Assembly: GCA_019918135.1 (NCBI GenBank) | Contig: WBZZ01004602.1 | Location: 37,288-101,287, forward strand | Direction: 5' to 3' | Source of the DNA: Paulinella micropora | Taxonomy: Eukaryota; Cercozoa; Imbricatea; Euglyphida; Paulinellidae | DNA: 64,000 bases | Notes under the pieces: generated by a model | The model's database searches: none | What the model was told of the DNA's origin: nothing | The model's input: only the letters and a program-made list of their open reading frames with translations | Shown: one piece after another, positions 50,809 to 60,156 of the stretch | How positions within the stretch are numbered: position 1 is the first letter of the stretch | Layout: each line of letters begins with the position of its first letter | Made by a program: the position numbers and the translations under genes

Positions 50809-51936
50809 TCATGGCTTTTGCGCCCAGAAAGACAGGATCTGCGGTTGCAGAAAGGGGGGCACGCAGCTCTGCAGTTCGGCTTGCAAGCAGTCGGGTCCTT
50901 GCCCCCGCGCCAAGAGCTCAGCCGCGAAGCGCGCCTTGTCTGAACAGAGCTTGAAAAAAAGATGTTCTCTCACAGCGGGCTCTTGCGGCAGCATGGCTGT
51001 GTCGGGATTCAGGCGCACCAAGTCGAGCACTGCCTCGAGGAGGAGCAAGCGGCCTTCAAGCAAGGGGTTCCCGGACGTCTTGCCACGCTTGAGCGCGAGG
51101 TGCTTTTGAGGTAACTCCATGGCCAAGACCACTGCGATCGCTGGTTGTACTTTTGGGCGGCATTGCCTTTTGTGAAAGGCCTGCCAGTGGGTACGTTGGC
51201 AGGCGGCGTTGCAATACATGGAGAGGCGGCAGCGGGAACAGGCCAGCAAGGGCGCGGCCGCGGAATCCTTGCGGGAGCAGCAGGCACACTCCAGGGCGCG
51301 GCTCAGCCCGCCGGGGGGCCTGCTGCCCCCCGACCCCCCCCTGCCCTCCCTCCAGCCCGCGCCAGCGGGCTGGGCTCTGCCAATGATAGTGGGTGTGATG
51401 CTCTTTTTCCAGACGACGACCCCGCCTCTCTCGGACAGGGGCGCGAGCAGTGCTTCGACCACGACACAAACGCCGATTTCCGCCGGCACATCCTTGACTT
51501 CGGCTCGCAGGGGTTGCAGGTAGGGCTTTGCCAGATCTTTCCTGGACAGCGCAGCGATGGAGATTTCCGGGCAACTCGGGCGCACCGTCGCGAGCAGAAA
51601 CACGTCGCACATTTTTCTGTCGCGCTGCGCCTTGTCAGCGGCTGCGAGCAGTGAATTGCGCATGTCTTGGCTGGTCGCGACTTGCTGTAGAAAGGCCACG
51701 GCCCGCGCGTGCTGTGCATTGTTCTTGGCCCCGGCAATACAGGACACTTTGTGCCGAGCTTTCCAATCGGCTTCTTGGCATGCAGCACTGCAATAATAAG
51801 CCAAGCGGCACTGGGCACAGACGCGATATTTGGATGCAGGTTTCTGGCCGGGGGGCAGGCCGCGCTGCTTCAGCAGCATGCCCCCGCAAGCCGCATTGGC
51901 ACAGCTATAGAATGATAGCACGGTGTCGCTCGGCAT
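50809..51936 (-). CDS. Protein with two MYND zinc fingers
   Basis: From ATG 51936 (MPSDTVLSFYSC), the first MYND-like finger spans CANAACGG...CAQCRLAYYCSAACQEADWKARHKVSC and the second CACCSRKD...CSRCRLSMYCNAACQRTHWQAFHKRQC. Between them are ~110 residues and a palindromic GC element. The tail (LALKRGKTSGNPLLEGRLLLLEAVLDLVRLNP...CLQAELQSCVPPF) is homologous to the tail of the MYND-ended helicase at 40.6 kb. MYND domains mediate protein contacts in transcription repression. The shared tail suggests a common partner. Confidence 0.7.
   Translation of the reverse strand: MPSDTVLSFYSCANAACGGMLLKQRGLPPGQKPASKYRVCAQCRLAYYCSAACQEADWKARHKVSCIAGAKNNAQHARAVAFLQQVATSQDMRNSLLAAADKAQRDRKMCDVFLLATVRPSCPEISIAALSRKDLAKPYLQPLRAEVKDVPAEIGVCVVVEALLAPLSERGGVVVWKKSITPTIIGRAQPAGAGWREGRGGSGGSRPPGGLSRALECACCSRKDSAAAPLLACSRCRLSMYCNAACQRTHWQAFHKRQCRPKVQPAIAVVLAMELPQKHLALKRGKTSGNPLLEGRLLLLEAVLDLVRLNPDTAMLPQEPAVREHLFFKLCSDKARFAAELLARGQGPDCLQAELQSCVPPFLQPQILSFWAQKP
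51296..51375 (-). repeat. Palindromic GC element inside the MYND gene
   Basis: The minus strand reads CAGCCCGCTGGCGCGGGCTG, then purines, then GGGGGGCAGCAGGCCCCCC, the same order as the 83-nt SF3 helicase intron. It keeps the frame (PAGAGWREGRGGSGGSRPPGG) and has no near GT donor, so it is probably translated as a linker between the fingers. Confidence 0.6.
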
Positions 51937-51949
51937 GACTGGCCGAAGC

Positions 51950-52260
51950 ACACACTTTTCTTTTTTGTGCCCGCACCTCTGCCCCCCCCCCCAACAAAAG
52001 AAGAGGTAAGAAATTAAATCGGGGAGGGGGGGGGGGGGTGCCCCCCCCCCGAAGAGGAAGGGGGGCTATGCACCAGAGAGAGAGAGAGAGAGAGAGGAGG
52101 AGGGGGGGGGGAAGCCCCGCGTCATCCCCCTTAGCTGCCAACACCATGTGCGACCGTCCCCTCGATTACACCATTGTGTTACAATTGTCTTTAATTAAAA
52201 AAAGAAAAAAGCTTTTGGAGCTAATGGCTTCTGCTGTACTAGTACATATAGAGTAAGTAT
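51950..52260. other. Leader region with G/C and GA runs
   Basis: C9 and G14 tracts and a (GA)10 run are followed by TCTTTAATTAAAAAAAG (52188-52204) and a GTAAGTATATG string at 52253-52263 that could be a splice donor. No ORF with convincing content. Confidence 0.4.
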
Positions 52261-52991
52261 ATGTGCATACAAATACAAAAACCGGCTAAGTGTAAACAAA
52301 GAACCCAGCTGCTGTGGGTGTTTTTGGTACTGGGAGCACAACTTGGGGTGGAGTCTACTACAGACGTCGAATTTCATTGCACACTCTGCTTTTATGAGGA
52401 ATGCAGCTCTGGAACACCATGATTCTAGGCTCCGTGCAGCCCTTCACAGGATCTGACAAGTGCACATTCCTGCGCAAGCTCTACTTTTATTACGATTATG
52501 GCAACGGCACCAAGCCGTCTAACACAAGCTTCAAATGCGAGGCGAAGAAGCACATCAAATCGGAGGAGATAGAAGAGTGCGATAAAAACAAGACAGTGTA
52601 CGAAATACCACTGAATCTGCGCCGAGTAAAATGGGAAGCCTTCGAGGTGGGCTGGGAGATCGGCTGCGCAGGAGATTGTAATATCACGTACGCCGTCCGT
52701 GCTACGTGCGTTCTAGAAGGCGCGTATACAGCCACTCTGTGCTTATTCACACTGGGCCTCGTTTCTCTTTGCTGCTTGGCGCTGTTAGCGGCATGTCATC
52801 GTCCAAGTCTGGACGATGCTGCGAGGCTCTGTTTTTTGTTTTTCCGTTTTTTTACTATTCTTTTCTTGGGTTGCGTATCATTCAGGTACTATGTGGATTT
52901 ATGTATAATAAAACATCTTTTCAGTACCCTCCTTCCCCCCCCCCCCCACCCACTCCCCTTACCTCAAGGGGCAGGCGGGAGGGGAGATTGA
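52261..52991 (+). CDS. Membrane glycoprotein family A, second member, frame break
   Basis: ATG 52261 codes a signal peptide (QLLWVFLVLGAQLGVEST), paralleling LFLWAFLVLGGQLL at 15861. That frame stops at 52420-52422. The next frame continues ILGSVQPFTGSDKCTFLRKLYFYY and WEIGCAGDCNITYA, homologous to the family-A ectodomain. Then come two hydrophobic segments (ATLCLFTLGLVSLCCLALLAAC and FLFFRFFTILFLGCVSF). A 41- or 59-nt GT-AG segment ending at ATGCAG (52401-52406) would join the frames in phase 0; a one-base indel near 52418 is the alternative. N-glycosylation sites NGT, NTS and NIT are present. Confidence 0.6.
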
Positions 52992-53100
52992 GGGGGGGGG
53001 GTGAAGGTCTGCGGCGTGCTAAGAATGTAAAACAAATTTTAGATAAAAGAAAGAAAAATCCTTCACAAAGTTTTAATTTTGGCACTGGAAGAAAAGTCGC

Positions 53101-54475
53101 ATGACAGACTTTGACCGGCTGGATCCCGATATGTGGGCGGTGTACCAGCTCGCGGAAATATATTCCAAGCAGCCTAAGAATATGCAGGAGATCTTCTGGT
53201 GCGCCCTGCAAGGCGGTGTCGACCAGGGTTTCGGTGAAGAAAAGAAACTCCGAGAGCGTCTGGGCGAGGAGAAAATAAATACTTTAGCCGATGATTTGGC
53301 GGATCTCGCAAGCCGATACACCAACCCTAATCCCAACGATTGGGAAGGTACGCTTGTGTTTCGGCTGTACACTACACTGCAGACTCAAGAGGGTCTTTAC
53401 CAGTACGGCAGGTTGGCGGCGCTTGTAACTTATCTCAAGCCCGCGCTGCAGTGCTTGGAAGACCAGAAAAAAATGGTCGAGTGTACGACCATGTTGTTGG
53501 GCTGCCTGACCAAGAGCCCGCGTCAGCAAACGGAGAGCTTTCTACTGGGTTTTGCAAACACACTATATAAGAAAACGCAGCCCTCCTCCCAGCCCAAGTC
53601 CTTCTGCTTAGTGGGCTCCTTAAATACACAAAATTGTAATGAAATACCAGACGGCTTAAGTGATAAGGTGACGAGGCAAAGACGAGATCTTTTACTAAAA
53701 TTCCCGGGCTGGTCGGGCCCGGTCGAGTATGTTGGCACGAGACGGACGAAAGAAACTTCCGAGGTTTTTCGGGACAAGCAAGGAAAGGTCAAGGTTCGGT
53801 TGATCACGCTACTGACCACGACGTATGACTTCCAAGGCAACAAGGTCGACAGTTGCGGGAAGTCTGAAATTTTGTTGTGCGCTTGGAACCGTGGACGGCG
53901 CACGCTGCCAAACTATGCCTCTGAGGGAGGAGCTTTAGGGTTCACGCTACGGGACCTGGAGCATGGCATCACACCGCTGGTACAGTGGGAGCGTGTGGAA
54001 GGCCGCCCTATTAGCCGACTACTCCCCCCCCGTTACCTGCGAGGAATTGGACCCGTATAGAAAAGAGTTGCGGCAGGCTCTGAGGGCCCTATTGCAGAAA
54101 AACCCGTTGTGCACGGTCGGGCAGGTCGGTCAGGTAGCTCGGTTGGATAAGGCACTGGCTGCAATGTACCCTTGGCCGCCACGATTCCTGCCGGACACCA
54201 GCCGGTGCGGCAAATGTCACAAGACCAAAAGTACCGGCGGCTGGTTTCAAGACGATCCAATACCCACTCAAGAGGAGCGCGGTGAGTGGACAAAAGCACT
54301 GCGCGACAGCCCCGATCGGTGGCGGTGGCCCGCCGCGTGGCTTCCGCCGGTAGCTCGCGCGGAACGTAAAGTATTGGAGAAGTGGTGCAAACAACGGGGT
54401 GAATTCGTTTGGCGCTTGCTCAGTCAAGAGGCGCGGACCTACGGGGAAACCTCCCCCCCGCCGCGCTGTTTGTGA
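53101..54475 (+). CDS. Unknown protein, frames joined at a C8 tract or intron
   Basis: ATG 53101 codes MTDFDRLDPDMWAVYQLAEIYSKQPKN, a helical domain, up to 54057. A second frame from ~54030 codes CEELDPYRKELRQALRALLQ and a CGKCHKTK zinc-like knuckle to 54475. They meet at CTCCCCCCCCG (54022-54032), where a one-base change would fuse them. Alternatively a 64-nt GTACAG...TGCGAG intron from ~53985 also fits in phase 0. No family recognised. No ATG precedes the second part in a good position, so I treat the two as one gene of about 450 residues. Confidence 0.5.
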
Positions 54476-54599
54476 CAGACAGGGTTACATAAAACGCTTT
54501 TTTAGTGCAGAACACTTTTTTTTTTTTCACTATTAAAGCTTGCCAGAATCACTTTTTTTTATTACTTTGGCACTTGGTTGACTGTATTTTTCGTAGTTT
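54476..54599. other. AT-rich convergent spacer
   Basis: TTTTTTTTCACTATTAAAG and TTTTTTTATTACTTTGG runs lie between two convergent genes; a probable shared 3'-end region. No gene. Confidence 0.45.
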
Positions 54600-57500
54600 T
54601 CATAGCTCGGACTCGTCTTCTTCAGCCCAGAGCGGGGGAGTAAGCAAGGAGGTGATGCTGCGCGGTTCGTGGGACCAGCGCAGCACGCATTGTTTCCAAA
54701 AAACTCGCAAATCCGGCGGGTAGCTGGCTGCGGGTGGACTTCTCTGCAAAACGTAAGTTTTGCAATCCCGACGAGTACGCGTGAGCGCCGTGTACAGGAT
54801 TTGTGCCAAGAAGTGGTGACGGGGAGAATAGGGTGTTGGCGGGAGCACTATCAGCACGTCATCGAATTCTCCGCCTTGGACACAGATATCCGTCTCTGCG
54901 TATGCGAGCTTTAGAGCGTCCTCACCGTGCTGGCGCTTGGACCAGTATTGCACGAGGCGCGGATCTTGGCCGAGACCGCCCGCAAACCAAAGCGTGAAGA
55001 CACGGTAGGCCAGAGCGTGCGAGAGCGGGTAGGTGGGCTGGCGGTCGGTGCTAGTAATTTCCACGACTTTGAACGGAGCCATCCCCTCCGGCCAGCGCTC
55101 GTCCAAGGTGTACAAGACGTCCTGGATGCGCACAACAAAACCCACACAGCGCACTTCGTCCCGTACCAGCAGCTCTGGCTGGATGGGCGCATCCAGAAGG
55201 GACGGATCGCCAAGCCTGGGGGCAGCCCTTGCTGCGCGCCCTTCGCCCGCAGCAGCAGCAGCAGCAGCAGCTGCCCGCTTTTGCTCTTCTTCTTCGTCGA
55301 GCCCTAGGTTTTCCAAAAGCGGCGGGCTGAGATTCTCGAGGTTCCGGCAGTTGAGTCGAACTTTGAGACTAACACGGAGAGCGTAGCGGGTGGGGGCGCC
55401 CGGCCAAGCCCCTACGCCGTAGGGACGAGCGCCGGCCAAGCGGGCCAACTCGTTGTTGACGAGATCCACCTCGGCCCTGCGCACGGCAATCACTTGCCAG
55501 TCATGAAAAGCTTGCTCGCCCTGCAGGACGCGGGTGAGCAGGCCCTCGGCCTGCAGGGCGTATCTGTCATGCAACGTGCGCAGGCGCGTGGCTAGCCCGT
55601 GACAGTCGGCGGCTTTGTTTGTGTAAGGGACGTACTCCAAGCAGCGCTCCAGGTCGGAGAGTAGCGGTGTTTCTCCTATGCGCAGCTGGGCCGCGAGCCG
55701 CTGCGCCAGGCACAGCTCTGTGCTGCCCGTGGCCAGACGCAGCACCGAGGTGAGCTGCGCGCAGTGCTGGGGGTAGAGCTTTTGCACGAGGGAGTGGACC
55801 GAGCCGTAGCCTATCGGGGGGAGCTGCGACGGGTCTCCTAGCAGAAGGAGGCGCTGCCATTGGGGGGCCAACTTGTTCAGCGCGAGCAGCAGCTGCAGCA
55901 AAAAGGCCGGTGACATGAGCGACACTTCGTCGATGAGCGCCGCGTACGGCTGCCCCAGGGGCAGAGCCCCGCCGTCCGAGTCTTTCTTTCGGCGGGGCAC
56001 CCCCCGCGCGCGCACGCACAACCAGGCCTGGGTTTTGTGGTCCGGGATCGTCACGGGGGGCATGGTGCCCCCCGAGCCCCCCTGCCCCTGCTCGCCAGCC
56101 CGCGCTAGCGGGCTGGGCGCTAGGGGGCTGGCCCCCGCCACGTTGCGGCGCTGGGCTACCTGCACGGCGTTGCGAGTCATGGCAATGAAGAGGACTGGCA
56201 GCCCGCAGTGCTTGACCTGTCCGGCCAGCGTGGTTTTGCCTGTTCCCCCGGCGCCGGTCAGCAGCCCGACGGACCTCTGCATGCAGGTCTTGAGCGCGAG
56301 CTCCTGGTCGTTCGTGAGGCGCGGAGAACCCGACGCCGACACCGAAACCGAGTCCGCGGGCGGGATGAGAGAGCTGCTGCTGCTGCTGTCGGTCGGGCCG
56401 CCGCGCGCGGCACAACGTCTAAGTAGGCGAACAAGCCTGCGCTCTTGGTTGAAGAACCAGCGCGGCGCGCACAGGTCCTGGCGTGGGCGCACCCAGGGGG
56501 AATCGGCCGAGGGTTGGTCGGGCGCTGAGTCCCAGAGCTCGTCTAGGTACTGCTGCAGAGCGGGCAGCTGCGCGTGGTCGAGCTCATAGTCGGGGGCCTT
56601 CCAGCTCGCGCTTAGCGCGGGCTGGGCGCTAGCGCGGCGGGGTTGGGCCTTGACGAGCCTGCACCACGGCTCTGACCCACTTCCCCGGTGCAGGAAGCCC
56701 AACAGCTGCAGGGCGCCTAGGAAATTCATCTTTCCTTCGTCGCTCCGCTGCACGAGGGGGAGGCAGGCCTTCAGCAGCGCGCCACCGCCCCCGCCGTCAG
56801 GCTCGTCCGAGCACGCCACTGAAGGGCGCACAAAGCAGGCGTCCTTGCGCACCGACAGAGTGTTGCAGAGCAGGAAATGCAGCAGCAGCCGGCAGCGCCC
56901 GTCCTCGCCTAGTGCTTCCCGCCAGGCGCTCTGTAGCAGGTAAGGCAAACGGGCAAAGCGCCTGGGTGACAGACTGTGGGGAGGGTCCATCAGGTCCTTG
57001 AGCTGCAGGCCCAGATCTCTCTCCATGGCAGCCTTGCCTTGCCACAGACAGGGCTCGTACCAAACCCGCGGGTCCGCTGTGTAAAAGCAGGTCAGCCAGG
57101 CCCCACGCTGCAGCTTGGTGTAGTCGCGCCACAACCTGTCGACCGGCAGCACGGAAGCTAGGTGCCCCCAGCGCACGTCTTCGCGCAAGAGGCCCACCAG
57201 CGCGTGTAGCAGCTCGTTCCTCTCGTTCTCGTCCTGATTGGCCAGCCGCTCGTTGACGGTGCGATCGTCCTCGTCCTCTTCGCTCCCCATCCTCAGCCCG
57301 CGGGAGGAAGAAGAGGGAGGTGGGTTGCGGGGGGCATGCTTGCCCTTGAGGGAAGCATGCCCCCCGGGTTCTACCTTGCGCTTTTTGTGGGGAGGAGGAG
57401 GCTGTGCCGGGGCGAGCGTGGCTTTTTTTCGGAGGGGTTTGTTCTTGTACAGCTGAACTTCCATGAGCCCCTTTTTCTGGTCAAACTTGGCCCCCTTTCT

Positions 57501-57734
57501 GTCATCGACCACGGCCTCTCTGGACAGGCGGAGATCAGCCACATAGCCCTCATTGGCCAAGAGCAGCAACCAGGCGGGCCCCCACAGCGTCAGCCTCTGG
57601 GGCTGAGCCGCCGCGGTTGCGCACAAAACTATATATTCACTGCCTTTTTGTGTTTTGGCAATACACGAGAAACGCCAGCTGCTCCAGGCGTGCCCCGCCA
57701 GGATAAGCTGGGGGGGAGAAGGCTCGGCTTGCAT
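54600..57734 (-). CDS. Superfamily 1 helicase (RecD/Pif1/herpes UL5-like)
   Basis: From ATG 57734 the product is about 1044 residues; the longer ORF is a proline-coding G-tract artefact. Motifs: Walker A LLTGAGGTGKTTLAG (~493), Ia-like VLFIAMTRNAVQVAQ, TIPDHKTQAWL at the usual T-I-H site, DExx LIDEVSLMSP (~601), motif III LLLGDPSQLPPIGYG (~635), and motif VI LYTALTRTRRD (~985). The N-terminal 490 residues are unknown. Together with the UL52-like primase it could form a helicase-primase. Two palindromic elements are carried in frame: one between motif Ia and the TI(H) motif (56040-56135) and a hairpin in the linker (57329-57365). Confidence 0.8.
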   Translation of the reverse strand: MQAEPSPPQLILAGHAWSSWRFSCIAKTQKGSEYIVLCATAAAQPQRLTLWGPAWLLLLANEGYVADLRLSREAVVDDRKGAKFDQKKGLMEVQLYKNKPLRKKATLAPAQPPPPHKKRKVEPGGHASLKGKHAPRNPPPSSSSRGLRMGSEEDEDDRTVNERLANQDENERNELLHALVGLLREDVRWGHLASVLPVDRLWRDYTKLQRGAWLTCFYTADPRVWYEPCLWQGKAAMERDLGLQLKDLMDPPHSLSPRRFARLPYLLQSAWREALGEDGRCRLLLHFLLCNTLSVRKDACFVRPSVACSDEPDGGGGGALLKACLPLVQRSDEGKMNFLGALQLLGFLHRGSGSEPWCRLVKAQPRRASAQPALSASWKAPDYELDHAQLPALQQYLDELWDSAPDQPSADSPWVRPRQDLCAPRWFFNQERRLVRLLRRCAARGGPTDSSSSSSLIPPADSVSVSASGSPRLTNDQELALKTCMQRSVGLLTGAGGTGKTTLAGQVKHCGLPVLFIAMTRNAVQVAQRRNVAGASPLAPSPLARAGEQGQGGSGGTMPPVTIPDHKTQAWLCVRARGVPRRKKDSDGGALPLGQPYAALIDEVSLMSPAFLLQLLLALNKLAPQWQRLLLLGDPSQLPPIGYGSVHSLVQKLYPQHCAQLTSVLRLATGSTELCLAQRLAAQLRIGETPLLSDLERCLEYVPYTNKAADCHGLATRLRTLHDRYALQAEGLLTRVLQGEQAFHDWQVIAVRRAEVDLVNNELARLAGARPYGVGAWPGAPTRYALRVSLKVRLNCRNLENLSPPLLENLGLDEEEEQKRAAAAAAAAAGEGRAARAAPRLGDPSLLDAPIQPELLVRDEVRCVGFVVRIQDVLYTLDERWPEGMAPFKVVEITSTDRQPTYPLSHALAYRVFTLWFAGGLGQDPRLVQYWSKRQHGEDALKLAYAETDICVQGGEFDDVLIVLPPTPYSPRHHFLAQILYTALTRTRRDCKTYVLQRSPPAASYPPDLRVFWKQCVLRWSHEPRSITSLLTPPLWAEEDESEL
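56040..56135 (-). repeat. Palindromic GC element inside the SF1 helicase
   Basis: The minus strand reads GTGGCGGGGGCCAGCCCCC, then CAGCCCGCTAGCGCGGGCTGG, then a purine-rich middle and GGGGGGCACCATGCCCCCC. It leaves the frame open. It inserts ~30 residues rich in Gly, Pro, Ala and Ser between two conserved helicase motifs that are normally close. A GT start is present but a fitting acceptor lies only after the conserved TIP motif. Confidence 0.6.
57329..57365. repeat. 13-bp perfect hairpin in the SF1 helicase linker
   Basis: Arms GGGGGGCATGCTT and AAGCATGCCCCCC flank an 11-base loop. It shares the GGGGGGCATGC/CATGCCCCCC core with the introner-like elements. It codes part of the basic/Pro linker. 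Confidence 0.6.
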
Positions 57735-58027
57735 TCTTTCTAGACAAGAGTCTGGACTCGCAAAAAGAAAGCGAACAAGAGGAGGAGGAGAAGGAGAGCA
57801 AAAGAGGGACCAAAGGAGAGGGGGGGGGGAGTGCCCCGGGGAGATGGAGGTGGGGATGAGGGGGAGGGGGGGAAGGGAGGCGCGGAAGGCAAAGGAAGGA
57901 AGGGGGAGGGGGGGGGGGGGGGAGTACCCCCGCCCGACGCCGGGGGTAAAAAGGGGGGGGGGGGGAGGAGACGGGTACCATTTAATTCCAGCCATCCTTG
58001 TACAGCTCCCGGCGTTTACTCTTTTAC
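57735..58027. other. G-rich leader of the SF1 helicase
   Basis: G8-G17 tracts on the + strand. Apparent ORFs code only Pro/Gly-rich sequence. No gene. Confidence 0.4.
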
Positions 58028-58615
58028 TCATGTCTTTTTTGAAATCTTATTGCTTAGTGCTTCCTCCCTCCGCGCGAATGATGCTCCTAGCTCACGTCGA
58101 TCAGATGTCACAATTTGCTTGTGAAATACAGTGTCTTTGAAAGCGTCCCACTTACGCCGAACTATTTGAAGACTGCCGGGTGGTTCTTCGGAATTAGCCT
58201 GCCTTGAAGCCAGGCTTGCCTGGAGAGCATGTAGTTTGGCTGCGGTTATTGACAGCTTAGAATAATTTTGTGCCTCTGCATACGCAGAGAGTCGAGCCTG
58301 CAAAGCTTTGAATTTTTGTTGGTCGCCCTCGCTATCGTTGGCCACAGTTTTTTTACCGGATTCTACAGCATGATATGTTAGTGCTTCGTAGAAAATGTTG
58401 GACAAGTATCTTCCTGCTACTTTGAGCCTGGCAAGGCGTCTCTCTGTGTCTTGGTTACATGGTAAACTGTCGCGGATTTTTCGCACATGTTTGTTAAAAA
58501 GGTCATCCTCTTCGACGTCGGAGAAAAGGCCAGGATCTTGGAGCAACAGCTCGTAATAACGTTTTAGTGTGTCGTTTGGACAATTTTTGGAGTGAGCGTT
58601 AGTCTTGTAATCCAT
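58028..58615 (-). CDS. Unknown 195-residue helical protein
   Basis: ATG 58615 begins MDYKTNAHSKNCPNDTLKRYYELLL. The middle is strongly helical (FKALQARLSAYAEAQNYSKLSITAAKLHALQASL), perhaps a coiled coil. GGC|GTAAGTGG near 58157 looks like a splice donor within the frame and could give an alternative C-terminus. Family unknown. Confidence 0.5.
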   Translation of the reverse strand: MDYKTNAHSKNCPNDTLKRYYELLLQDPGLFSDVEEDDLFNKHVRKIRDSLPCNQDTERRLARLKVAGRYLSNIFYEALTYHAVESGKKTVANDSEGDQQKFKALQARLSAYAEAQNYSKLSITAAKLHALQASLASRQANSEEPPGSLQIVRRKWDAFKDTVFHKQIVTSDRRELGASFARREEALSNKISKKT

Positions 58616-58833
58616 AGCTTGCAGTCGCTCGGATATTGCGCGTTCGCTTTCCCTTACTTAATTAGTAGCAAAAACACAGACGACGACGAGAAGAGGACGG
58701 GGGGAGGGAGAAGGGGAGAGAGAGAGAGGCAAGGGAAGGAAGGGAGGGGGGAGTACTCCCCTTCCCCCTCCTCTTCTAATCTTGTAAAAAGGGGGGGAGG
58801 AGGGGAACAAGAAAAAAAAACTTAATAGAGTCA
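58616..58833. other. Purine-rich spacer between divergent genes
   Basis: GA/GGA tracts and a TTACTTAATTAGTAGC segment near 58652. No gene. Confidence 0.35.
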
Positions 58834-60156
58834 ATGGCCAAGATACTAAAAAGGCTGTCTAAAATAGGCATTCCTGGCGAGTGGCTGCAAATCCTCTTGG
58901 ACATTTATGTCTCCAGCACCCAATGCCCAGACGCAAAGCAGTTACAGGATGCATTGAATACACGGCAAAAACCCCCGGCGCTAAGTTTCCCTTGTACAGG
59001 AGTTTTGTGTTTTATAAAGTCACTTCAATGCATCAACAAATATAGACACAAGAAAAGATACAGTTGTCATCCAGAGAGTCAACTGCTGCAAGGGGCCCGA
59101 ATAAAACTTGTTTCCCAAGACGCTCCTCTGCCTGGGGGCTGGTTATGGTATTTGCAGGATGTCATCCGCCGCGGTTCTAAAGAGGTGAACTGCTCTAAAG
59201 ACGCTTTCTTTCTTGAGAACGCCCTGAATGCGCTCTACGAGACATCGGCGTCTCGGAAGAGGGGTCATAGAGAGGGATTGTTTCCCCTAATGGGACAAGG
59301 TGCTAGTAAGCATTTGGAGTATAACGTAGAAGATATACGAAACAAGCTCAAAGATTTAGTGACCATTTCAGATGAAGCCAGAAACAGAAAAGAGAACACG
59401 CAATACACTCAACTGTGGTTGCGTTGGAATCTGGATGGTTGGTGGGCTAACCTCGAAAGGCTGCGTTGCGCGGGAATAAAATGTTCTACTTGCCGCACGA
59501 AGAAGCAGCAGCCGTTGCCAATATATGACGAATTCTATGCGACTCCAGAGCTAAAAAAGGTTTGGGCTGAAGCTGTTTAGGCATTAGCAGAGCCGAAGGC
59601 GGCGCGGAGTTTGTTGAGTGCAGCCGCTGACACCCGCACAGAAAGAAATAAGCTGTCTGAAAAGCTAAAAGATCTAGGATATCAGAAAGCTGCAAGTCGT
59701 CCATTTGAATTCCAACACCAGCCAGGCCTCTTCCTCTGCACACTCAAAGTGGAAACTAAAAATGATACGCGTGTTAGGTTCGTCTTTTTGTGCCACGTCA
59801 ACGACGGCCTATATACGAAGCCATGCCGCTTGCCTTTGAAATAGACGGAAAACCAAGTAACCTCAAGACGCCCATTGGGCCAATGGCTAAGCAATAAAGA
59901 AACAGAGTCTTCCCTGCGAAAGATAAAACTTGCGTGCGAATCCTATTACGATGAATCCTATGACGATGCTGATGGAGTAAGTTCTGACCTGGACGGCGGG
60001 AGCTGGCTTGATCACATCAACGAACTGCTTAACAAACACTTGCAAAATACGTCAGGGTTGTCTGCCAATATCCGAACTGTTGGCAGATTGTCCTTTGCAG
60101 GCTTTTGTCTTAACAAAAGACCAAGGCCAGATAATCCGACGAATGAGTCTCATTAA
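58834..60156 (+). pseudogene. One long unknown frame interrupted by two amber codons
   Basis: Three ORFs share a single frame: ATG 58834 to TAG 59578-59580, then to TAG 59842-59844, then to the stop at 60154-60156. Joined they span 440 codons. Part 1 has a Cys pair (CAGIKCSTCRTKKQQ) and AKILKRLSKIGIPGEWLQILLDIY; part 2 SEKLKDLGYQKAASRPF...KNDTRVRFVFLCHVND; part 3 NKETESSLRKIKLACESYYDESYDDADG. Composition is coding-like throughout, and no GT-AG segment of correct phase removes either TAG. Nonsense decay, readthrough or amber suppression are possible. Family unknown. Confidence 0.45.

Noticed and set aside
55567-56415. 282-codon minus-strand ORF inside the SF1 helicase
   Set aside because: Shadow frame of the helicase coding region; no motifs of its own.
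57735-58031. Extended N-terminus of the SF1 helicase
   Set aside because: The extra ~100 codons are Pro/Ser from G-tracts in another low-complexity spacer; the ATG at 57734 starts normal sequence.
45701-60156. Reassigned TAG codon (alternative genetic code)
   Set aside because: The giant glycoprotein ends at TAG right after a typical C-terminal hydrophobic tail, so TAG acts as stop in at least that gene. TGA and TAA interruptions also occur, which argues for decay or error rather than one recoded codon.
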